From: an uncultured Enterobacter sp.
Lineage (GTDB): Bacteria > Pseudomonadota > Gammaproteobacteria > Enterobacterales > Enterobacteriaceae
Length of the DNA stretch: 13,375 bases
Direction of reading: 5' to 3'
Assembly: GCA_946477805.1 (NCBI GenBank)
Contig: CAMKZP010000038.1
Span: 1 to 13,375 of the forward strand
The notes under the pieces were generated by a model. That model searched no databases. It saw nothing but the letters and a program-made list of their open reading frames with translations, and was not told the DNA's origin. The number at the start of each line of letters is the position of its first letter. The first letter of the stretch is position 1. Below are positions 7,031 to 12,838 of the stretch, one piece after another. The position numbers were made by a program, and so were the translations under genes.

Positions 7031-8783
7031 CTGTACCCTCGCCTTGATTAGTTACAAATTCACTTTTGTCGCCCGTCGCCAGCGCATCCGGTTCAATGTT
7101 CATGGTGCGCAATACGCCGCCCATGATGGCCCCGAATACAGGCGCGGAAACGGCACCGCCATAGTATTTACCCGCTTGTGGATCGTTGATTACGACCACC
7201 AGCGCAAAACGCGGATTGCTTGCAGGCGCAACGCCTGCGGTATAGGCAATGTATTTATTGATGTAGCGGCCATCCGGCCCCACCTTCTTCGCCGTACCGG
7301 TTTTAATGGCGATGCGGTAGCCTTTGATCGCCGCCTTCACGCCGCCGCCGCCCGGCAGCGCCACGCTTTCCATCATATGCACAACGGTACGAACGATGGA
7401 TTCCGGGAAGACACGCTCGCCCGGAACCGGTGGATCAACTTTGGTGATCGACAGCGGGCGATAGACGCCATAGCTGCCAATGGTTGCGTAGACTCGCGCT
7501 AACTGTAACGGGGTTACCATTAGCCCGTAGCCGAAAGAGAAGGTGGCCCTCTCTATGTCAGACCACCGTTGTTTTTGAGGATATAAGCCACTGCGTTCTC
7601 CGACCAACCCCAAATTGGTCGCTTTTCCCAGCCCAAAACGTGAGTAAGTCTCTACTAACGCTGAGGACGGCATCGCTAACGCCAGCTTGGAAACACCGAC
7701 GTTACTCGACTTCTGTAAGACCCCGGTCAGGGTCAGCTCGCTGTAACGGGCCACGTCTTTGATTTCATGGCCGTTAATGCGGTAAGGAATCGTATTCAGA
7801 ACGGTACTTTCATTCACGATGCCGCGCTGTAGCGCGGTCATCACCACCATGGGTTTCACCGTTGAGCCCGGCTCAAACACGTCGGTGATTGAACGGTTGC
7901 GCATCGCATCTTTAGCGGTGCCGGCAAAGTTGTTCGGGTTGTAGGACGGGCTGCTGGCCATCGCCAGCACTTCACCGGTGCTGACATCTACCAGCACGGC
8001 GCTGCCGGACTCCGCTTTGTTAAAAGCCACGGCGTTGTTGAGCTCGCGGTACACCAGCGCCTGCAGGCGCTCATCGATGCTCAGGGCCAGGTTGTGCGCG
8101 GCCTGGCTGTCCGTCGAGGAGATATCTTCAATGACGCGGCCGTAGCGGTCTTTACGCACGATGCGCTCGCCGGGCTGGCCGGTCAGCCACTTATCGAAGC
8201 TTTTTTCAACGCCCTCGATCCCCTGGCTATCGACGTTGGTGAAGCCAATAAGGTGAGCAGTTACTTCGCCGGAAGGATAGTAGCGGCGAGACTCTTCACG
8301 CAGGTGGATGCCCGGAAGTTTCAGCTTGCGGATGTAGTCGGCCATGTCAGGGTTAACCTGACGCGCCAGATACATAAAGCGCCCCTTCGGGTTCGCGTTG
8401 ACGCGTGACGCCAGCTGATCGAGCGGCATCTTCAGGGCATCCGACAGCGCTTTCCAGCGGTTGTCGAGCGTAATACCGCCCGCGTCGTGCAGCTCTTTTG
8501 GGTCAGCCCAAATCGCTTTCACCGGCACGCTCACCGCCAGCGGACGGCCGGAGCGGTCGGTGATCATCCCACGAGAGGTGGAGACTTCCTGCACGCGCAG
8601 GGAGCGCATGTCTCCCTGACGCACCAGCATGTCAGGGGCGATAATTTGTAACCACGCCACGCGGCCCAGCAGGAAACCCAGCGCCAGTAAAATACAGCCG
8701 CAAAGCAACGCAAAACGCCAACTGACAAAGTTGGCCTGTTCTTCCTGACGTTTTGGTTTTAGCGTTTTTGCCGCTGCTTTCAT
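7017..8783 (-). CDS. ftsI: FtsI (PBP3), septal peptidoglycan transpeptidase
   Basis: FtsI is a bitopic class B penicillin-binding protein that cross-links septal peptidoglycan with FtsW. It has 588 residues, as in E. coli. After a short basic cytoplasmic tail there is one transmembrane helix (about 24-42, FALLCGCILLALGFLLG). The periplasmic dimerisation (pedestal) domain has RGMITDRSGRPLAVS (about 71-85). The transpeptidase motifs are STVK at 307-310 (nucleophile Ser307), SSN at 359-361, and KTGT near 494. The YRIN at 334-337 occurs once, so the YRIN/YRIK insertions known from aztreonam-resistant E. coli are absent. The ATG is 15 bases after ftsL; AAGGG lies rather far upstream. Codon use between about 7480 and 7700 is poorer than in the rest of the gene (see the FtsO-like entry). 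Confidence 0.98.
   Translation of the reverse strand: MKAAAKTLKPKRQEEQANFVSWRFALLCGCILLALGFLLGRVAWLQIIAPDMLVRQGDMRSLRVQEVSTSRGMITDRSGRPLAVSVPVKAIWADPKELHDAGGITLDNRWKALSDALKMPLDQLASRVNANPKGRFMYLARQVNPDMADYIRKLKLPGIHLREESRRYYPSGEVTAHLIGFTNVDSQGIEGVEKSFDKWLTGQPGERIVRKDRYGRVIEDISSTDSQAAHNLALSIDERLQALVYRELNNAVAFNKAESGSAVLVDVSTGEVLAMASSPSYNPNNFAGTAKDAMRNRSITDVFEPGSTVKPMVVMTALQRGIVNESTVLNTIPYRINGHEIKDVARYSELTLTGVLQKSSNVGVSKLALAMPSSALVETYSRFGLGKATNLGLVGERSGLYPQKQRWSDIERATFSFGYGLMVTPLQLARVYATIGSYGVYRPLSITKVDPPVPGERVFPESIVRTVVHMMESVALPGGGGVKAAIKGYRIAIKTGTAKKVGPDGRYINKYIAYTAGVAPASNPRFALVVVINDPQAGKYYGGAVSAPVFGAIMGGVLRTMNIEPDALATGDKSEFVTNQGEGTGGRS
7531..7605 (-). ncRNA. Candidate FtsO-like small RNA inside ftsI
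   Basis: In E. coli an ORF-internal small RNA, FtsO, is known from within ftsI and acts as a sponge of the envelope-stress sRNA RybB. At 7587-7594 the minus strand reads GCAGTGGC, the exact complement of the first eight bases of RybB as I recall it (GCCACUGC). About 30 bases downstream a hairpin forms at 7536-7554: AGAGA and TCTCT arms, a further GG/CC pair, one bulged T and loop GCCA. It is followed by TTCGG, so it is only a weak intrinsic-terminator shape. Between them the RNA is A-rich and encodes rare codons (TTA, CCT, CGG, ATA, AGG). The boundaries are my guess, the 5' end especially, since FtsO location in E. coli was not available to compare. Confidence 0.4.
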
Positions 8784-8798
8784 GCGTCGCGTTTTCCC

Positions 8799-9164
8799 TT
8801 ATTTTTGTACTACGATATTTTCCTGCGAAGGATCAACATGCTGCAGCTGCAGCTTTTCCGTTGCGATCCGTTCAACCCGGCTGTGATCGCCGAGCGCATT
8901 TTCTTCAAGGATCAGATTTCGCCATTCAATATCCAGCGCATCGCGTTCCAGTACCATCTGCTCGCGTTGCGCAGTTAATAAACGGGTATGGTGGGCCGTC
9001 GTGACGACCGTAATAGCCGTGACAATGATGCAAATGAACAAGCAGAGTGGCAGCTTCCCAAACCGCAAAAGATCGTCACCGATCACGCCAGGCAAGGCAT
9101 GGCGCTCGTTGCTTCCTAACGAATCCTTAACTTTGCTTAGGGTCTCTGTCACTCTGCCGATCAT
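8799..9164 (-). CDS. ftsL: FtsL, divisome bitopic membrane protein
   Basis: FtsL forms the FtsQLB complex with FtsB and FtsQ and relays the activation signal to FtsWI at midcell. It has 121 residues, as in E. coli. Layout: cytoplasmic tail (about 1-37), a single transmembrane helix rich in I/V/T (about 38-57, CLFICIIVTAITVVTTAH), then a periplasmic coiled coil with leucines at heptad-like spacing (LLTAQREQMVLERDALDIEW). The tail ends in the conserved HVDPSQENIVVQ. The ATG overlaps the rsmH stop as ATGA; AAGGA is seven bases upstream. ftsI follows after 15 bases. The short size makes it easy to miss, but similarity is clear over the full length. Confidence 0.97.
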   Translation of the reverse strand: MIGRVTETLSKVKDSLGSNERHALPGVIGDDLLRFGKLPLCLFICIIVTAITVVTTAHHTRLLTAQREQMVLERDALDIEWRNLILEENALGDHSRVERIATEKLQLQHVDPSQENIVVQK

Positions 9165-10102
9165 GCGTTCGTCCTTTCTGCTACACGCAGCACTGAACTA
9201 CGGGCACGTGGATTCTCTGCCACCTCTTCTTCGCCCGGCATCAACTTGCCTAATGCTCGCAGCTGGCGGCCGCCCAGTTTCCTGAGCTGTTCTTCCGTCA
9301 TCGGCAGCCCCGCAGGAACCTGCGGACCGCGGCTCTGCTCACGCATAAAGCGTTTCACAATGCGGTCTTCCAGCGAATGGAAGCTGATGATGGACAAACG
9401 CCCTCCCGGGGCCAGCACGCCGAGCGAGCTTTTTAGCGCCAGCTCTATTTCCTCCAGTTCACTGTTTACCCAGATGCGAATCGCCTGGAAGGTACGCGTC
9501 GCGGGGTGTTTGTGCTTATCCCTCACCGGCGTTGCAGCGGCAATCACTTCAGCCAGCTGTTTAGTGCGGGTCATCGGATCGATACGGTTGCGCTCAACGA
9601 TGGCGCGCGCGATGCGCTTACCGAAACGCTCTTCGCCAAAGGTTTTGATCACCCAGGCAATATCGGCTTCGTCAGCGGTTTGTAACCATTCTGCGGCAGA
9701 CTGGCCGCGCGTCGGATCCATGCGCATATCCAGCGGGCCGTCGCGCATAAACGAGAAGCCGCGTTCTGCATCATCCAGCTGAGGGGAAGAGACGCCAAGA
9801 TCGAGAAGAATACCGTCGATCTTGCCCGTAAGATCGCGCTCGGCTACGTAATCCGCCAGCGCAGAGAAAGGCCCATGCACGATGGAAAAGCGTGGATCAT
9901 CGATGGTTTGCGCAACGGCAATTGCCTGCGGATCGCGATCGATTGCCAGCAGACGCCCTTCCGCTCCAAGCTGGGAGAGGATCAAACGCGAGTGACCACC
10001 GCGACCAAAAGTGCCATCAATGTAGATGCCGTCCGGACGAATGTTCAGGCCGTTGACGGCCTCGTCCAGCAGCACCGTTGTATGTTTATAATTTTCCATC
10101 AT
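9161..10102 (-). CDS. rsmH: RsmH (MraW), 16S rRNA m4C1402 methyltransferase
   Basis: RsmH is the SAM-dependent enzyme that N4-methylates C1402 in the decoding centre of 16S rRNA. It has 313 residues, as in E. coli. The SAM-binding motif GTFGRGGHS is at 30-38, followed by the acidic strand LLAIDRDPQA and the catalytic-region motif ILLDLGVSSPQLD. An inserted helical domain (about residues 120-210) holds RGFSFMRDGPLDMRMD and FGEERF. C-terminal motifs are ATRTFQAIRI and LSIISFHSLEDRIVK. The start is one of two adjacent ATGs, two bases after the mraZ stop. I see no good Shine-Dalgarno within ten bases, so translation is probably coupled to mraZ. The stop overlaps ftsL. Confidence 0.98.
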   Translation of the reverse strand: MMENYKHTTVLLDEAVNGLNIRPDGIYIDGTFGRGGHSRLILSQLGAEGRLLAIDRDPQAIAVAQTIDDPRFSIVHGPFSALADYVAERDLTGKIDGILLDLGVSSPQLDDAERGFSFMRDGPLDMRMDPTRGQSAAEWLQTADEADIAWVIKTFGEERFGKRIARAIVERNRIDPMTRTKQLAEVIAAATPVRDKHKHPATRTFQAIRIWVNSELEEIELALKSSLGVLAPGGRLSIISFHSLEDRIVKRFMREQSRGPQVPAGLPMTEEQLRKLGGRQLRALGKLMPGEEEVAENPRARSSVLRVAERTNA

Positions 10103-10104
10103 AT

Positions 10105-10563
10105 TTATAGAGACAAGTCCTGCAGCCGTTCCGATAATGTTGCGGAATCGGACTGCTCAGCGTCGATATCTTCCTTGACCTGTTGATACCAGGTCGTTTC
10201 ATCCCACAGTTCAAACTTGTTGAACTGCCCGACCAGCATCACTTCTTTGGTCAGACCGGCATGTTGCCGTAGCACAGGCGCAATCAGCAATCGCCCCGCG
10301 CTGTCCATCTGACACTCACTGGCATGGCCCAACAACAGCCGCTGTACGCGGCGCTCCTGCGGGTTCATGCTCGACAGTCGCGACAGCTTTTGCTCAATAA
10401 TTTCCCATTCGGGTAAAGGGTAAAGCAGCAGGCAGGGGGAGTTGATGTCAATGGTGCAAACCATTTGACCTGAAGCGTTCTCAATCAGCCGGTCGCGGTA
10501 TCGGGTTGGTACCGATAAACGCCCCTTGCTGTCGAGATTGACTAACGTTGCTCCACGGAACAT
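10105..10563 (-). CDS. mraZ: MraZ, repressor of the dcw operon
   Basis: MraZ is a DNA-binding protein of the AbrB-like fold that forms a ring-shaped oligomer and represses its own promoter and hence the dcw operon. It has 152 residues. Two half-domains each carry the DXXXR signature: DSKGR (about 11-15) and DSAGR in the second half. The C-terminus ends in SERLQDLSL. I placed the start at ATG 10561-10563 (MFRGATLVNL) as in E. coli, with TGAGG five bases upstream and AGGAGG further up. The frame stays open for 12 more codons to a TTG, but that would put the operator inside the gene. rsmH begins two bases after the stop. Confidence 0.97.
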   Translation of the reverse strand: MFRGATLVNLDSKGRLSVPTRYRDRLIENASGQMVCTIDINSPCLLLYPLPEWEIIEQKLSRLSSMNPQERRVQRLLLGHASECQMDSAGRLLIAPVLRQHAGLTKEVMLVGQFNKFELWDETTWYQQVKEDIDAEQSDSATLSERLQDLSL

Positions 10564-10581
10564 GCCAGCCTCACCCCTCCT

Positions 10582-10606
10582 CGCCACTTTAACCCACAAA
10601 TTCCCA
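10582..10606 (-). promoter_or_regulatory. MraZ operator, three direct repeats
   Basis: Reading the minus strand, three boxes occur at 10-base periodicity with 5-base spacers: TGGGA (10602-10606), TGGGT (10592-10596) and TGGCG (10582-10586). E. coli MraZ is known to bind TGGGN direct repeats with 5-base spacers upstream of mraZ. The first two boxes fit exactly; the third differs at its fourth base. The array lies between the putative start point and the mraZ ATG, so bound MraZ would block promoter clearance or elongation. Confidence 0.85.
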
Positions 10607-10614
10607 CCTAAAGG

Positions 10615-10644
10615 AGTTTACGGAGCGAGGGAAAAGCTTGTCAA
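10615..10644 (-). promoter_or_regulatory. Main dcw promoter (Pmra)
   Basis: The minus strand has a perfect -35 TTGACA at 10639-10644 and a -10-like TAAACT (4 of 6) at 10615-10620, with an 18-base spacer. This places transcription start near 10605-10609 and gives a leader of about 40-45 bases containing the MraZ boxes. The arrangement matches my recollection of the E. coli mraZ promoter. It probably drives the whole mraZ-to-murG block, since no other obvious promoter lies within it. Confidence 0.8.
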
Positions 10645-10845
10645 GCCAGGACTCTCTCTGTACTGGCCCGAAAGCCCTCTATTTACAGAGATAAACCAAC
10701 CTGGTTAATAACTGCACAACTGGCGAAGCAAATTAACGTTATGAATATTTGTAAGAAAAAAACCGAATATGCACACTGGCGTTAACGCTCACACAATATC
10801 ATCGCAGGTAAATATAAAGTGTCAGTTTGCGACGCGGGCGGCATT

Positions 10846-10956
10846 TTAAGACATATTGTCAGGGGATAACAGCGCCAGTTGCGCTACGCCGTCACGGGAA
10901 GGCACCAGCAGGCGTGCGGGTTGAGGTGAAGCGAGAAAAAACGTCTGAATATTCAT
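10846..10956 (-). CDS. Possible small ORF, 36 aa, unknown
   Basis: This is an ATG-to-TAA frame encoding MNIQTFFLASPQPARLLVPS (first 20 residues) and ending in SPDNMS. It is not recognised. In its favour, it coincides with a GC-rich island in an AT-rich spacer and uses mostly common enterobacterial codons (CTG, GTG, CGT, GAC, GGC, GCG). Against it, there is no good Shine-Dalgarno (only AAAGG about 12 bases upstream), no membrane segment or motif, and a frame this short can arise by chance. It could be a small protein, an upstream ORF on a longer mraZ transcript, a remnant of a lost gene, or nothing. Confidence 0.22.
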   Translation of the reverse strand: MNIQTFFLASPQPARLLVPSRDGVAQLALLSPDNMS

Positions 10957-11051
10957 CGGCACAGCTGCCTTTGTAACAAAATAATACAAAAAGCGGTAAC
11001 GAAAAGGCTATAAATGCACTTTGAAAGACAATTTAAAAGCTAAACCGAATT

Positions 11052-11073
11052 AAAAATAATAGCAGGCTATGAT
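11052..11073 (-). terminator. Weak terminator candidate downstream of cra
   Basis: On the minus strand ATAG-CCTG-CTAT (11059-11070) forms a short AT-rich stem, extendable by three pairs across a C-T mismatch, and is followed by TATTTTTAATT. The T tract is right but the stem is too weak for a confident intrinsic terminator. It lies about 90 bases after the cra stop. Confidence 0.25.
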
Positions 11074-11127
11074 TCCTAAAGAATTATCTTATTTTTTAGC
11101 GGGGAATTATTTTCTCCCTTTTTCTTT

Positions 11128-11158
11128 ACGCGGGGCAGTTGTCACCGCCCCGACGCGT
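11128..11158 (-). other. GC-rich hairpin just after the cra stop
   Basis: Arms CGGGGC (11131-11136) and GCCCCG (11147-11152) enclose a 10-base loop. The stem extends by ACG/CGT (11128-11130 with 11156-11158) across a three-base bulge. It starts a few bases after the tandem cra stops TAATGA. On the minus strand the following bases are TAAAGAAAAAG, with no U tract, so it is not a canonical intrinsic terminator. It may stabilise the cra 3' end or mark a processing or Rho-dependent end. Confidence 0.45.
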
Positions 11159-11161
11159 TCA

Positions 11162-12166
11162 TTAGTGGCGGCTCAAAATTCCACGGCGGTAAAGGTTGCG
11201 CTTAATTCGGGTCAGCCCCGGCTTAGGCTTGCGTGGCTCGTCCAGGCTTGCCAGAACGATCTCCAGCACGCGCTCAGCCACATCGCGATGGCGTTGCGCC
11301 ACGGCCAGCACCGGGCACTGCAGGAAATCGAGCAGCTCGTTATCGCCAAAGGTTGCGATGGCCAGATCGGACGGCAGCTGTCCGTCGCGACGCAACGTCA
11401 CGTCCATCACTCCCTGCAGCAGCGCAAAGGAGGTGGTGAACAACGCCTGCGGCATCGGATGCGTTTCCAGCCACTTTTCAAACAGCTGGGCGGCGGCTTC
11501 GCGCTCATAGCTGTTGGCATAAAGATAATGAACGTCACGCGGATCGTCTTTCCAGGCCGTGCGGAAACCCTGTTCGCGCAGGAAGCTCACGGAAAGCTCG
11601 GGCAACGCGCCGAGATACAGCACCGTTTCCGCCGGGAAGGTTCTCAGCTCGGCGGCCAGCATTTCTGCATCGTCCTGATCGGCACCCACGACGCTGGTGA
11701 AATGTTCGCGATCCAGCGCGCGATCCAGCGCCACTATCGGGAAAGGATCGTTTGCCCAGCGCTGATAGAACGGGTGCTCCGGCGGTAAAGAAGTGGAGAC
11801 GATGATGGCATCCACCTGACGCTGCAGCAGATGCTCAATGCAGCGCATTTCGTTGTCGGGCTGGTCTTCGGAGCAGGCGATCAACAGCTGATAGCCACGC
11901 TGGCGGGCCTGACGTTCAAGATAATTGGCGATACGGGTATAGCTGGTGTTTTCCAGATCGGGGATCACCAGACCAATAGAGCGGGTGCGCCCGGCGCGCA
12001 GGCCGGCGGCGACAGCATTCGGATGGTAGTTATGCTCACGAACCACCGCCATAACTTTTTCCACAGTCTTATCGCTGACACGGTACTGCTTGGCTTTACC
12101 GTTAATCACATAGCTGGCCGTCGTTCGTGACACGCCGGCTAGCCGGGCGATTTCATCCAGTTTCAC
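11162..12166 (-). CDS. cra: Cra (FruR), catabolite repressor/activator
   Basis: Cra is a LacI/GalR-family regulator that represses glycolytic genes and activates gluconeogenic genes; fructose 1-phosphate (and reportedly fructose bisphosphate) releases it from DNA. It has 334 residues, as in E. coli. The N-terminal helix-turn-helix is KLDEIARLAGVSRTTASYVI (about 2-21), followed by the hinge helix (NAVAAGLRAG, about 51-60). The periplasmic-binding-protein-like effector domain begins at SIGLVIPDLEN and ends in RIKRNLYRRG. The start is GTG with AAGGGG (12172-12177) five bases upstream, which gives the expected N-terminus. The end is tandem TAATGA. It sits between ilvH and mraZ as in other enterics, with its own spacers. 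Confidence 0.97.
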   Translation of the reverse strand: MKLDEIARLAGVSRTTASYVINGKAKQYRVSDKTVEKVMAVVREHNYHPNAVAAGLRAGRTRSIGLVIPDLENTSYTRIANYLERQARQRGYQLLIACSEDQPDNEMRCIEHLLQRQVDAIIVSTSLPPEHPFYQRWANDPFPIVALDRALDREHFTSVVGADQDDAEMLAAELRTFPAETVLYLGALPELSVSFLREQGFRTAWKDDPRDVHYLYANSYEREAAAQLFEKWLETHPMPQALFTTSFALLQGVMDVTLRRDGQLPSDLAIATFGDNELLDFLQCPVLAVAQRHRDVAERVLEIVLASLDEPRKPKPGLTRIKRNLYRRGILSRH

Positions 12167-12209
12167 AATTGCCCCTTAAAAAAAGAAAAGAGTCCATGGC
12201 CTTGTCAAG

Positions 12210-12237
12210 GTTATGGTTAAATCTTTTAACATCTAAA
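12210..12237 (-). promoter_or_regulatory. Candidate cra promoter with inverted repeat in the spacer
   Basis: TTTAGA (-35-like, 12232-12237) and CATAAC (-10-like, 12210-12215) are separated by 16 bases; each matches consensus at 4 of 6. This would start transcription near 12203 and leave a leader of about 36 bases. A perfect inverted repeat GTTAAA-3-TTTAAC (12216-12230) fills the spacer. A perfect TTGACA at 12203-12208 has no usable -10 at the right distance, so I do not favour it. Confidence 0.28.
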
Positions 12238-12291
12238 CGCAGAATAGTCACCGCGGCAATCGCTTTTATCTGCATTCGCGGCGGTTTGAGC

Positions 12292-12320
12292 AAAAAAAAG
12301 CCCGGCTTTGGCAACCGGGC
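12292..12320 (-). terminator. Intrinsic terminator of ilvIH
   Basis: The minus strand carries GCCCGG (12315-12320), a nine-base loop TTGCCAAAG and CCGGGC (12300-12305), followed by eight T residues (12292-12299). This is a textbook Rho-independent terminator 25 bases after the ilvH stop. It separates ilvIH transcription from cra. Confidence 0.88.
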
Positions 12321-12345
12321 AGAAAGAGGCGAACCTTTTTGATCG

Positions 12346-12837
12346 CTAACGCATGATTTTATCGCCGCGCGACAGGCCAACGATGCCAGAGCGCGCGACT
12401 TCAACAATTTTTGCCACGTCCCGCACGGAGGCGAGGAAGGCATCCAGCTTGTCGCTGGTTCCTGCAAGCTGAACGGTATAAATAGAAGGCGTCACGTCGA
12501 TAATTTGCCCACGGAAGATATCCGTATTGCGTTTCACCTCTTCGCGACCGAAGCCGCTGGCCTGAATTTTTACCAGCATTACTTCGCGCTCAACGTAAGC
12601 GCCCTGCCCCAGCTCGCTCACGCGCAGAACGTCTACCAGCTTGTGCAGCTGTTTCTCAATCTGCTCAAGCACCTTGGCATCGCCTACCGTCTGGATCGTC
12701 ATGCGTGAAAGCGTCGGATCGTCCGTCGGGGCAACCGTCAGGCTTTCAATATTGTAGCCGCGCTGGGCAAACAGCCCGATAACGCGCGACAGCGCGCCAG
12801 ACTCGTTTTCCAGTAGTACAGATAATATCCGGCGCAT
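12346..12837 (-). CDS. ilvH: IlvH, acetohydroxyacid synthase III regulatory subunit
   Basis: IlvH binds IlvI, raises its activity and confers valine feedback inhibition on the first shared step of branched-chain amino acid synthesis. It has 163 residues, as in E. coli. An N-terminal ACT domain (about 1-76) opens with RRILSVLLENESGALSRVIG, which retains Asn11 and Gly14 of the valine-binding loop, so feedback sensitivity is expected. The C-terminal domain follows (MLVKIQASGFG to SRGDKIMR). The ATG is one base after the ilvI stop (TGA T ATG) with GGAGA upstream inside ilvI, so the two are translated together. A strong terminator follows the stop. Confidence 0.97.
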   Translation of the reverse strand: MRRILSVLLENESGALSRVIGLFAQRGYNIESLTVAPTDDPTLSRMTIQTVGDAKVLEQIEKQLHKLVDVLRVSELGQGAYVEREVMLVKIQASGFGREEVKRNTDIFRGQIIDVTPSIYTVQLAGTSDKLDAFLASVRDVAKIVEVARSGIVGLSRGDKIMR

Positions 12838-12838
12838 A

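Larger units (their letters stand above)
10645..11161. other. AT-rich cra-mraZ intergenic region
   Basis: This 517-base stretch separates cra from the dcw promoter. It is visibly AT-rich at 10681-10830 and 10957-11130, with a GC-richer island at 10846-10956 that contains a possible 36-codon ORF. Two palindromes (10734-10741 and 10779-10788) and hairpins near 11059-11070 and 11128-11158 are the only other structures noticed. I see no tRNA, insertion sequence, REP element or convincing extra promoter. Confidence 0.7.

Noticed and set aside
6185..7051. 288-codon open frame antisense to murE and the ftsI end
   Set aside because: No recognisable domain, full overlap with a highly conserved gene, and composition typical of reverse-strand shadows.
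7760..7800. YRIN motif in FtsI as a resistance insertion
   Set aside because: YRIN occurs once, the wild-type state; resistance alleles duplicate it. The protein length is the normal 588.
10564..10599. Twelve-codon N-terminal extension of MraZ from a TTG
   Set aside because: It would run through the MraZ operator and has no ribosome binding site. The family starts at MFRGATL, where a good site precedes the ATG.
10750..10789. Seven-T run preceded by a palindrome, as a terminator
   Set aside because: The palindrome is separated from the T run by about 16 bases and no stable stem abuts the run on the minus strand.
12153..12275. 40-codon frame upstream of cra (MQIKAIAAV...) as a leader peptide
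   Set aside because: It has no Shine-Dalgarno and overlaps the cra start. I also looked for a fruL-like leader after ilvH, but the frame there has no start codon.
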